Shown here piece by piece: positions 1 through 11,507 of a stretch of DNA of 64,000 nucleotides. Every line of letters begins with the position of its first letter. The stretch's first letter is position 1. The stretch comes from Hypoxylon rubiginosum (taxonomy: Eukaryota; Ascomycota; Sordariomycetes; Xylariales; Hypoxylaceae). The notes beneath the pieces were generated by a model that saw only the letters and a program-made list of their open reading frames with translations, was not told the origin of the DNA and did not search any database. The translations under genes and the position numbers were made by a program. The stretch covers positions 868,001 to 932,000 of the forward strand of contig CADCXA010000055.1 of the NCBI GenBank assembly GCA_902806565.1, read 5' to 3'.

Positions 1-538
1 CTTTAATCAAGGTGCATCAAAGAGTGATTGGTGTCTAAAGACTTTATATTAACTTTTGTTTTGGTCTAAGCCTCCAAGCCTTTATACTCCGGGGAGTAAA
101 AGGACATTACAGCTAAAAGACAGGGTAAAGAAAGATTAAAAACGTATCAGTAAACATGAGAAGGTCCAAGGTGTCACACACACACTTCCTCCTATCCTCC
201 ATCAATAACCTCCATGATGGTACATGACGGTAGGCCGTGGACATGCTGACTCATCTCTAGAACTCTGAAAAGAAAACCCTGTGCGCAAGAAACCTCGAAA
301 ATAACCTTGTGGAGTCACCAAGCCCATCGGAAACAGCAGCACCGTCGTCTGGTGATACCGTAGTGCTGTCTAACCTGATAGGCAACACATAGCACGACCA
401 GGGAGCACCAGTCTATGCCTTGGTTTCCTTCACCGGAGACGACTGGCTGCTTCCGTGGGCAACCAAAGGCGACTCGACCCGGATCTCGACGCCATCGTTA
501 CCACAACCCTGCCCTAGCGACGCCGGTCTACGGGTAGG
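1..538. other. Downstream flank of the RRM gene
   Basis: No convincing gene is visible here. The part next to the stop codon at 539-541 is probably the 3' untranslated region of the minus-strand RNA-binding protein gene. Confidence 0.4.
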
Positions 539-2377
539 TTAGTGGTGGTAGCGACGGCAAGAAGCACCCAGTTCATTGGGTTCATACCGGGTACCCTGAC
601 CACCATAGCCTCCTGAGCCGTTCTGATGGCTGCGAGGAACAGGGCGGGGGATACGAGAGGCGCCTTGTTGAGCACTAGAAACATTACAGATTAGCTAAGA
701 CGTAAGTAACAAGTCGTCGCAAGTAACTAGAACATACCCATAACTACCACCACTAGGTCGGAACATCTGGTTATTGTGAGGAACCATTCCCACGAGGGGC
801 GTACCGTAAGCACTAGCATTGTACTCGTTAGTGCGGTACTGGCGGCGCTTAGCCGTCTGGCGCTTCATCTCCTTCTGAGTTTCCGTATCCGAGTAACGAA
901 TCTGGAGAGGCATGTGGTCATCTCCGAGTCTTTTACCCGAAAACTCCTTGATGATGTGATCGCAGATATCACGATTCTCAAAGCTGTAAAGGGTATGTTA
1001 GCAGCTGGTACATTTGTATATGCTATTGCAACTAGACTTACCGAGCAAAGCCAACACCACGGCTCTGACCAAGGTTGTCTCGAAGAATCTTGCTAGACAT
1101 GATTGCATAGCCCTCGAAAACAGCTCCAATTTCCTGTGCCGGTTAGATCATGTATGCTGTGACAGTGCTTGTGAGGGTATCTTACCATCTCGCCGTATTC
1201 CTTGGGGAGGTTCGATAGATAGAGGTTGGTCGATGACTCGTCGCCAGCACGCCGAAGCCGAGCGTTGAACGATTCCTGTTCAGAACAGTCAACACACTGC
1301 GTAGGGCTGCTTTTGCAGCGCCAGCAATGCCGACGATCCACACGAGGCGAGCTCACCCGTGCGAACCCAACCTCGTATCCTCTGGTAAAGAAGCCTCGGA
1401 TGCATCGCTCGGAGTCGCGAACATCATAAAACTTGGAAAAGCCGAAACTAAATTCTCAGTTAATATATCTCAACCGTTACCAATAAATAGACCACTCACC
1501 CCTTGCAAGCACCAGTGGGAGCATCGATAATAGCTTTGGAGGTCTCAACCTTGCCGAAACGCTCAGCATACTTCAGAAGAAGAGCGTCATCAGTAGTAGG
1601 ATGAAGACCGCGAATGTAGACATTACGGTTACCAGGCATCTTGTTCTCAAGACTCTGCTCCAGCGTCTTCATGTTCTTGGGGTCAGTAAAGATGGCGGGG
1701 ATAGCAGAGGGGATCTTGGGGTCAAGATCAGCCAGACGACGCAGCTCCATCAGCTGGTTGGCCTGACGCCGGTTAGCCTCCTCCTCCTCTTTAGGAGTCA
1801 AAATCTGCTGAGGCGACGGGGTGTTGTAGCTGGACCGGTCGAAGATAGCAACACGAGCTCCAGGGTCCCGACCCATCATGCTTCCAAAGAAAGGCGTCGC
1901 AGGAGTCGATTCGTTGGTCGAGTAAGAAGATCGACGAATGTTAAGGTCGGGAACGGACTGAGAACTAGCCTCGGTGCGGTCTTGAGTACTGTTCACTCGG
2001 GCAGGGGTGTACGGTCCAAGAGCAGAAGGTTGCATGAAGTGGTTATATCCGGGATAAGCCAGGTACGGAGCACTATAGGCCGCCGTATAAGCCTCAGGGG
2101 CAAACCCATAGGGAACGCCAGGAGCCGGATAGTTAGCAGGCACGTGAACAATGCGTCCATCGGCGGTGGCCATGGGGATCATTCCGGGCATGGCGCCATG
2201 GCCATTGAGACCGAGGCCACCGAACTGACTCATCATGGCACTCATGTTGTTGTCGGCGATCGAATGGGTCGGGGCACCGTTGCCTTCGGTGCCGTCTTTA
2301 CCGAAGTGGACGGAAGCGGCAATCAAAGCGGCCTCGGTGGCAGGTGTACCGGGGTTAGATACGTTGTCCTGAGACAT
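539..2377 (-). CDS. Two-RRM RNA-binding protein, RBMS/MSSP-like
   Basis: This gene encodes a protein of about 510 residues that should bind single-stranded RNA through two RRM domains. Exons read on the minus strand are 2377-1500, 1447-1357, 1275-1186, 1133-1042, 983-738 and 674-539, and all phases close. The first 250 residues are low-complexity (Ala, Gly, Pro, Tyr-rich). RRM1 starts near residue 252 with the RNP2 motif NVYIRG and has the RNP1 motif CKGFGFSKF. RRM2 has RNP2 NLYLSNL and RNP1 SRGVGFARF. The C-terminus is Gln/Gly/Asn-rich. Introns interrupt both RNP1 regions. The architecture fits the MSSP/RBMS-like group of fungal proteins; the RNA target and pathway cannot be told from sequence. 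A long pyrimidine-rich leader lies upstream. The RRM assignment is certain, the subfamily less so. Confidence 0.87.
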
Positions 2378-3700
2378 GATGATATATCAAGTCAAGTAAC
2401 CTGTGGACTTCTGTGTTAATGAACTGTTAGCAGGTTCTCTGTGAAGAAAACGGGTGTGCTGTATGAGACTGGCTGCCAATCTCTGGCAAAAATATCGAGA
2501 TAGAATGGTATAGAATGGGCCGCCGGTAGCAATGCAAATTACACAGACAGATCCCAGGGACAAGTATAATAATGGGAGCAGAATGGATGCTGCACAGGGG
2601 AGCCAATAGCTCACAACCAAACATGTAGAAGGGGACGGAATATACACACCTGATACAATGGCTGATTCGATCAAGTCTGACGAACAGAAGCAAAGCTGTA
2701 GAAAGGTAGGTTAGCAATGAGCTACCAAACCAAAAAAAGGGTAGCACGAGCGGCCTGGATCGTAATGTTCTGCTTGGATTGTGGGTAGTTGAATGGAATA
2801 GTAGTGGATGAAGGTGTGCGGTACGCTGGAGCGAAAGTGAAGTGGTGTGCTCAATGATGGGGAGGTATGAAGAGGCAGTAGGACGTGAAGGGTTAGTCCG
2901 ATGTTAATATAGGTGATGGCAGCTAGAGGAGCAGCCCTCAATCTTCAAGCTGCTGAATGGGCTGCGGTAGTGGGTGTGCGTATGTATGTGCGTGTTTGTG
3001 TGTGTTGAAGGAGGCCGCGTCGTGTCAATGTGTTGTTCGAGGGCGGCAAAGATGGAATCAAACCTTGGAAATTCTGGCGGGTATTGCCAAAAGCTGTTGG
3101 TACCAAGAGGATTATGATGAAGCGAGCGGGCCCGAGTAAAATAGAGTAGCTAGAGAGCAAGATGGAAACCGAAGAGATTGTGGTGATGTGTGTGCTGGAT
3201 GAGTTGATGCTATGTTGGGTGTATGGGGAAGAGGAGAGGAAGATGGTGGTAGAGTGGGACGTGAAGAAAACAAAAGGGAAAAAAATTATTAGGGACGATT
3301 GCGTCAATAGGAAATTCGGCGGCACTTACCAACGTGGTGGAAGACAATCCAGGAAGGTAGAAGGGCACACCAAGCGTGAACTTGTAAAAGCTTCGTATAC
3401 CAAGGTAGTTGCAGGTGACAATAGGCAGCAGGCAGCCTATGGGTATGGGATATACACCAAATGTGCGTATCGAAATATGCGAATGTAGTATGTATGTACG
3501 TAATTGTATGTACGTATGCTTGGAAGGCGAGAGCAGAATGTCAAGTAGAGGATGGTTGGAGAAGGTATGTTGGTATTGTAGACGGATGGTTAAAGTCGAA
3601 AGGAGGACTGTCCGTTGTGGTTGAAAGATGCAAGATGCAAGATGCAAGAAGAAACGGCTGGACTTTGGGGAGGGGAGCCTGTGTTTATATAGTTTTGGAC
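2378..3700 (-). promoter_or_regulatory. Long 5' leader with probable leader intron
   Basis: This stretch upstream of the RRM gene is pyrimidine-rich on the minus strand and has only short, compositionally biased ORFs. A GTAAGT donor reads from 3329 and a CTAAC branch followed by ACACAG ends at 2411, which would give a leader intron of about 919 nt. That would place the start codon 34 nt inside the second exon. The intron is inferred from splice signals alone. Confidence 0.4.
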
Positions 3701-5874
3701 TGGAGTACCTAATTCTGTGATTCTGGTTAGCCCTGCACGCCTACCATTGACCATTGTGACTGTTATCTCTCACTCCTATTGTGTTTGTGCTCGTCGATTG
3801 GGTATTGTGTATTGTCCTTGTAGATAAGGAGAGGTAGAAGGCAGGTACAGATCGCACACTGTAGTTATCTTGATACCAACCAGTGCAGCAAGGAAGAGGT
3901 AGGTATGTCCATACCTAGAAAAAGATAGCAACTTATCACATGTACTAAACGCGAGGTAGGCACGCGTCGCGTTGCGCCTTCTGTTGTGCCTTTTTAGCTC
4001 GTAGAGACCTGAGGTTGCTGGGTGACGCCAACGTGGGCAGTGGCAAATCCGGCAAATCTGGCAAGTGCTAACTAAGTACCTAGGTAGGCATGAAGGTTTT
4101 AATCTTTAATCACCCCTGTAGTATCAAGAAACGGTATCAAGGATAGGTCAGATATCAGCAATATCGTGACTCCTTAGGCAGTATTCCCAGTGGTTGCGCA
4201 TTATCACCATATACCCTGCCGTCCCGACCCAGATAAGGACTGTGCGAACAGAACAACCCAGGAAGTCTTTGAGAGTCATATCTAATAGATACCATCACAT
4301 GTCCAGTCTCTTCTGGTCTGTGGTCGCCACACTCCCGATAACGACTTGAGATACCTTAGGTGATCAAAGTATACATGATAGCTGTGGGCTTAACCCAAAG
4401 CAACGGTGCCAGGTATGTGCATACGCAGTTTTGTAGTAGAGTGAGCTGCCTAATTAATATGGTGAAAGAAATCAAAGTAGTCGCATAACGAAGGAACATC
4501 TTCCAGGCCCCTTTCAAAATCAAAATCGACGGTATTGGGTTAACACTAGCAATAACGCGTACACCAAAAATTCTACATCAGTTATCCAAGTTATAATTGT
4601 CATCTCTGGTATATACGAACTTGATATTCTGAATAGTTAGACATCTAAGAGAAATAAGTCTCCTCTGTTGGCGACTAAGAAATGTACCAAAGGGGGCTAA
4701 TGATCGAAGAAGAACTGATTGGAAGTGAAGTTTTTGATATACATTAAAGATGCTACTCATATTACAACTAAGGAGCGCAAGTAACATTGAAGATTTACAA
4801 AGCCATCTACTGCAATTCATAGACAGGCTGAAGTGGACTTTTACACAAATAGGCTATAGCCTTAGATGACTTTGCAGCCTTGACCAGGCAGTGTTCTAAA
4901 ATGATGATCAGGTCGTAAGCTGCTAGAAATCCGACGTCAGTTATACTTCAATGTAATGCAAAAGCTAGGGGATGGCAAGAGTACTGATGTATTCCATGAT
5001 ACAATCTCTGCGTCGCATAGCTATAAAATACGAACATATACGATAAGAACGAATCAATATGGTCTAGTTAATCAAGTATTCTACGAATAACTGCTACTAG
5101 GTAATATCGACTGGTCAAGCGTTATACTGTACGGGCTTATTTATTTTATATATTGATATTGAGAACCTAGCTAGTGGTAATATACCTCCCCAGGTATTTA
5201 GAAGATGGTTGTCTGCTTTAGTTTTAGTAGTAACTCATAACAGACCCAAGGGGATGACCGGCATTTTAGTATACTCAACACTTTCGAAGGGGTTATCATT
5301 GCGTACCTATGTTGCTACCATAGGAGTAGCATGGACTTGACCCTTTTTACAAGTTCGAATTTGACATCAGGCAAAAGGGGCAGCACAAAATACTGAACCC
5401 TTATTTTCCTATAGTAAAATACCTTGGCACTTGTCCTACCTTTCAAAATGTTCACCTCCTACCCCAACTGTAATACTAAGAGTAATAGGTGTTAGGTCCA
5501 TTAGAAAAACCAATAAGCACTCGCTTGAATTTATAAAAATAAATAGGGGTCAGTGCACTCGCTTTGAAGCCCGTGACGAACACCATTCATATCAGCTGTT
5601 AGAACAACTTCATATATTAGTAATTAAAAGGTAGTACTCAATCTCTTGATATCATCACATTCAATGTATCTACCGAAAAAAAAACCCTGGCTGCGTATAA
5701 GTTTGTATTGGAATGTGCATAAATACCTGAACCGAGATCTTGCTATCGTGCCAGTGAAAGCCCACCATCCCGTGACTCCAAGCAAGGCTAGCAAGCGAAC
5801 TCTTTATATGCAAATCTATTCGCAACGCCCACCCTGCCATGCATTAAAAAGCATGCCTGGAAATAACAAGGCGA
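3701..5874. other. Gene-poor AT-rich spacer
   Basis: I see no gene with homology or consistent codon use across these 2.2 kb. One exact TACCTAGGTA palindrome lies at 4077-4086. The last few hundred bases probably hold the 3' end of the P450 reductase transcript. Confidence 0.5.
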
Positions 5875-8121
5875 CTATGACCACACATCCTCCTGAAACA
5901 GTTGTTAGTATTGACGGCAATCGGGGTGTTAAGAAAGGGGTAAGAGCCAGCTTTGGGTTGGATGTAAAACAGCCAATTATACGCAATGTTGAGAAAATAG
6001 TACGACGTACCTGGTATTGGTTTGACGCTCTCATATTCTTGACAACATCCTCTGCCTTCGCCTCAGGGATACCGCGCTTTTCTGAGATGATCTGAGCGAG
6101 CACCGTGTTGACTTCTCGAGCCATATTTGCGGCATCACCACACACGTAAATGTATGCCTTCTTCTCGAGCAATTCGTTGACTTCTTGCGCTCTCTCCTTG
6201 AGTCGATGCTGCACATATACCTTCTTGGGCCCTTCTCTTGAGAATGCGGTAATTAGCTCGAACTTGTCGCCAAGGGCTTTTTGGCATTCCTATCGAGCTG
6301 TAAGTAACAGGTTAAGGGTTGGATTGGCAATATACGTACCTCCCATTCCGATTCATACATGAAATCTTCATTCCGTTTTCGGCAGCCAAAGAAGAGTAGC
6401 GTAGGACCAACGTTCTCTCCAGACTGAGCTTGCTTGGCACGTTCCTGTACGAATCCACGGAATGGAGCAACACCAGTACCCGGTCCAATAAGGATAACAG
6501 GCTTGGACGGATCAGAAGGCAGCTTGAAGTTGGAGTGGCGCACGTGCACGGGTACGTGGATGCCATCATACTTGTTCCTCGGGCCGAGTATTTCGTAGGT
6601 GAGTCCGAAAGGCTCGGGGTTAGGATCGCCGTTTTGCTTCTGTTTGAGAGCGAGCAAGTAGTTGGTAGCCACGCCCTTGAAGGGATCAGCACGGCCGGGG
6701 ATCAATTGATTCTCGACAACGGCAGTGATAGCGATCTTCTTGGGTTGAACTAGCGAAGATGACGAAATCGAGTAGTATCGTGGCTGAAGCTTGGTAAGAC
6801 CTTCAATAAATGCCGAGAACGGGACGTTTTCCCACTTCTTCCCACTGCTGACGACACTTAAAGTCCTGGCGATGTTATAGTGGTTCTTGCTGATCTTATC
6901 TTGGAAATAGTCCTTGTCGCTACCCAGCTTGGCCATTTCTGCCTTGGTGGCATCGTCAGGAGCAAACGCAGCTAATGTGCCAAGGAATTGACGAGATACA
7001 GGGGCACAAATCTCAAGATGGTATCGAATGATGGCGTCGTAGGTCGTAGGAGTAGGAAACGGAACCTTGGCAGTGGGCTCGAGGGCCTTGACACTGATTA
7101 CAGTATCCTTCTTGCTGTCGAGTCCCAGGATGCTAAGGAATAGACCAACCTCTTGGCCGGCGTTTGTAGGCCAGATTGCAATGTGATCACCAGTTTGGTA
7201 TGTCAGGTTAGAACCGCTGATATCGACCTCCATATGAAGACAGTTCCTGTCCTTGACGGAGAACAACTCTTTCGACTCGACAATCGGCGCAATGTACGGG
7301 TTGTGGGCGTTGAATGGACCTTTGGCAGTTCCTTCCAGGTGCATCTTGTTGGGTTCACCCAAGTAAACCTCGGCAGAATCCTTGGTCAGACCCTCCCGCT
7401 CAACGATGCCGAAGATGGGCTCGTAGACGGCTTCCCTCTCTTCGAGGCCCATCTTCTCTGCCAGTGCAGCCCACATAGGATCTTTCCATGCCAAGAAGTC
7501 CTCTTCCATAGTACCAGCGCCATCGTCGCCTTCGCCAGCGTCGCCAATTCTATGAGCTCCAAGTTTCTGCAAAGCCTTGTTGACATTGCGAACCATCGAG
7601 TTGTAATGCTCATAAGTATTGTTTCCTAGACCGAAAGCGACGTAGTTGAGATTTCCGAGAGGAGGGTCCGCGCTTTGGGAGAAAGCCACGTCATCGCCAG
7701 TTATGAACTCGTAGAAGTCAACCGCATTATCAGTGGGCTCTCCTTCGCCGTACGTGGCCAGGACAAACATGACAATCTTGTCGGAAGAGATCTCATCGAG
7801 GTTGTCGTAATCGTAGTCTTCAAGGTCGGCCACCATAGTCTCAAGGCCATATCGACTCTTGCCCTCCTTTGCCAATCTCGAAGCATAATCCTCGGCAGTA
7901 CCAGTTTGAGAACCGTAGAGGATGACGCAGTTCTTGCTGGATTCCTCCATCTTCTCGATTATATTTCTTGTCTTTCCCGCCTTGAGTCCATTTGCGTTGG
8001 AAAACGCATTTGCGTATGGATCCTTGGTGACCCCCCAGTATTTGCCCTTGGTGAAATAGGCACCGGTACCGACGAGGATGACGGCGAGGACAATGATGTC
8101 CAGGGTATCGAGTTGAGCCAT
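5875..8121 (-). CDS. NCP1: NADPH-cytochrome P450 reductase
   Basis: This is the diflavin reductase that passes electrons from NADPH through FAD and FMN to microsomal cytochromes P450, for example in ergosterol synthesis. Exons are 8121-6340, 6289-6011 and 5892-5875, giving 692 residues, the normal family length. Residues about 8-24 form the N-terminal membrane anchor. The FMN site shows YGSQTGTA (69-76) and ATYGEGEPTDNA (122-133). The FAD motif RYYSISSSS is at 448-456, the NADPH ribose and pyrophosphate motif GPGTGVAPFRGF at 546-557, and FGCRKRNEDF near 578. The tiny last exon encodes only EDVWS, supplying the conserved penultimate Trp that stacks on FAD. I chose the start at MAQLDTLD because it matches the family; an in-frame ATG at 8214 adds 31 unconserved residues. 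The protein appears complete and functional. Confidence 0.97.
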
Positions 8122-11100
8122 CTTGACGGATTTGATTAGGTTGCGCAGGGTCGTTTCTAGAACAGCAAAAGCGTGGCAATATAGCAGTGCGTGCGAAAGC
8201 GTCGAGTAGGACAATAGAATTAATGCGACGGCGATGAGGCGACAAGGCTTCTATAATGTTAAATTATCCTGAGCCGTGCGACCGGACCTACTGGTTCGAG
8301 GCTGGCGTAAGAAAAGGCACTGAGGCGCTGCAACGCTGCAACGTGTCTAGGGGCGCTGTCGGCCACTGAACTGAAAAGAAAGGGGGGAAGTTTGGGGAAC
8401 TCCTTGAAATTTATCAACCGAAGCCGCGCGGGATCAACAACGCAACCGCGGCTCCAGGGATAAATATTAAGAAGAAGGAAACGTGCACGGGTGATCGCAG
8501 TGTAGGAAATGCGAATACGATGAGCACGGGATCGTACGATTGCAGTTTAAGAAAGAAAAGAAAAAAAAGAGGGAGTGAAACGCAGACTTGAAGTGTGTGT
8601 GCGTGGCGTAGACTGGGGACCGACTTGTAAGTGGTGGGCTCAAGGTTGGAGAAATAATCGGAGGAAATTTGGCGGCGTTGGTAGGTGGATCTAAGCTTCA
8701 CCAGGGATCCTCTCCCAAGATAAGCACAGGTATGGCTGACCTCTTGGGACCTGGGATACCTTGCTTAGTGATCCCAGGTACCTGTAGTTTAGCGGATAAG
8801 CACACTTGCGGATTGTGTACTCGAAGAGGTATATCTTTTTAGCGTTTGTGTTACTCGAAGCCACTAAGCTGCTAAGGTACTGCACCTATGAATTCAAATA
8901 TTTAGTCCCCGAAATTACCATGTGTTTGGTAAGTTCAAAATCTACAAGGTAGTAAGACTATGGCGCTATCTGTCTCTTAATAAGAAACGTGTCCAGAATC
9001 GTGCTGTGCCTCTAGGTACCTGGGCAGTCATAGTCATTACATATGTAGTATCTAATTTCTCTTCGTCATGTATTATTATATATACATGAATAATCCGAAA
9101 CATACCTACCTCTGTTCTTAGTTCATCATCATCGTCGGATTCTAGAGCCAGGATTCGCAGAGCGAGCAACCCCCCGAAAACCCGATAGGAGATGCGCCGA
9201 GCCCCGACTCGCCCACTGTCTTCGAGAACATCCAATCGGATGCGAAATGCTACTGGTCCCCCAGTTCGGCAATTCATAACTCTTACTGCAAGCAAGATGC
9301 GCTCTGGCATTCTGTGGTGTTCTGCGAACAACTGCGCTCTGCCACGATCGGCTAGTCGTCTATCCGGTGAAACGCATCCATGGATGTCTCTTGACAGAGA
9401 CAGGAGAAATGTTCGGCACCTATGTCTCCCCCACTTTACCTACTATGTAGGTAGATCGCGATGCCTCATATTGCAATCGAAGCCCAGATCTACCTTGTTC
9501 TCTTTTCCGACTGTTTCCTTGTTGCCTGCCCCGGTGTCTTTGAATACCTAACCCACTTAATATACGGGAATTTGGATCACGATCCGCCCGTAAGCCCTAA
9601 CTGAGTAGGTTACCTACCTCTTATAGAGTATATTGATCGTAGGTAGGAGGTATGTATGTATGGATGGATGTATATAAATTTGTAGGATCTATAGATTATT
9701 TTCTTAGCTACCTGAGTGGCCCGTGTATTATAATTCTTACTCCTTGGGGCCAACGGATGGCTAACAGATATCGCTAACATGAGGTAATAAAAATGGAAAT
9801 TTGATTCCGGCTATGCGTACATAAACACATAAGTTAGATATTCCCGTTGCAATTACAACCATAAGCTACAGGTAACCTGAGTGCATCAACGATGTGCTCC
9901 GTATTTAGATGCCGGTTGACGGGTCCGGACAGCAGTCGGGTCCATCCGAGGTTAAAGCGGGATCTCTTAGGGTCACCGCGTTCAGCAGAATACGAAGGCG
10001 ATCTATGACTCCCGGTTGATAGAATCGGGAAACAACTTTGGAAGCACGGTTGAGCTGTGGCATGTGATTTACATGAGAGCCCTGCATGCGTTAGTCAACC
10101 AAGTAACCATGCGAGAGGTAAACTGTAAACACGACACTATCCCGCTTCTTAGGTACTTTCAAGGCCTGGGCCAGCCTGCTACCCTACGGCATTTGCATAG
10201 AATGACTAAAGGTGATATTTTTAGTCATTCTATTACATGACTGAGATATGCGTGGTTGATCATCCCTGAACAGGACTTTGTCATCCACGAAAGATGCTGC
10301 ATACCAATGCCAAGTATAAAGCCATCTGGTTACGGCATTTAAATACCTCTATATGATTACTTTCGTATGATATATTGGCAAATTCTGGTGCTTTTATGTA
10401 AGAGGGTTTATAGAGATCTCGTCAGCTTGTCTGGTACTGTATCCTTGATAAATGTCTTCTGCCAGTTGTAAGAACCAGGCATACCTCATTCCAGTGTCTA
10501 TATTGTAGGTGTAACGAGATATTTGCGTGAATTAGACGCGGGCACGTTAATACTGAATGTATCATGTAACTTCTAGTATCCAATGTATCCATACGATGAA
10601 AAAGTAGTCATTCGACGTTCTCTCTGTCTGGCCTTTTAAATCTAGATGCCCCCGCCGTCGTAATAGAGGTCGGCCAAGACGGTTATAAATATATAAATAT
10701 ATATGCTGGTATCCGATATGTATTTAAAGGCCCGTAAGCCACGTGCTGCATGCTAAGCTCCTAGTGCTACTTGCGTGGGTTGAAGACGAGAATACAGTAT
10801 GGAAACCATTACAGGCTATACAGTACCTGAAGTCCCTGAATCCAACCACCCGCTGGGGGACGGTAATAGGTCATGGCCCTTGCAGAAGACCCTTGTTCTG
10901 CATAGAGGGCCCAGCTAAAAAGGCTGTGATTGACTAAAATCTTGCGGTGGAACTTCACAAAGGGCAATACAGTATATACAGTAAAAGCATCTAATTGGCG
11001 ACAGGATTTAGGGTGACGGCGGACGAAAGCAGAAAACGACTTTAGTTGGATATATTGTCTGGCTCTGCTAGCTCCACGAGAGTGAAGAGTTGACAGAGTT

Positions 11101-11507
11101 GACCAGTGGACGATTAGCTAGTGAGGCATCAGGCATTATTGGATCAAGCTGCGTCAACTATAGAGATGCCCATTCGCATTATGCGGTGACTTGCGGCATG
11201 GGATATTGCACATCACATTTTCTAGGTCATTGCAATTGCTTCCGAGCGTCAGTACAATACGTACCGAGGAAAAGAAAAGGAAAAAAAATAAAAATAGGGG
11301 ACTTGAAGGAGAAGGTTGGGCAAGGAAAAAAAAAACCCAGACGAGGGAAAGCATCGTGGTCCTCTAGAAATACTCTAGAAATACCACCATCATAAGTACT
11401 TCTTCGTATATCATCATATCATCGTCAAGTCCTCCGATTCGCTAGGCCACCATCCCGAGCATTTCAGGATCTGTGAAGCTCGCCGTATCCTTCCGTACCG
11501 ACGTATC
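8122..11507. other. Long intergenic region between NCP1 and PAG1
   Basis: About 3.4 kb lie between two divergent genes. The first 600 bases are the likely promoter and leader of the reductase. The block 9120-9560 is clearly more GC-rich than its surroundings and keeps overlapping ORFs on both strands, but I recognise nothing in it. Purine-rich runs occur near 11265-11350, just upstream of PAG1. I see no tRNA. Confidence 0.5.

Noticed and set aside
1601..2419. A 272-codon plus-strand ORF
   Set aside because: It is antisense to the first exon of the RRM gene and has Arg/Ser/Gly-biased composition typical of a shadow frame.
2427..3647. Overlapping ORFs of 95-145 codons on both strands upstream of the RRM gene
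   Set aside because: They are low-complexity products of a pyrimidine-rich leader, with no family resemblance and mutual overlap.
8122..8214. N-terminal extension of the P450 reductase from an upstream in-frame ATG
   Set aside because: Family members start at MAQLDTLD; the extra 31 residues would sit before the membrane anchor and are unconserved.
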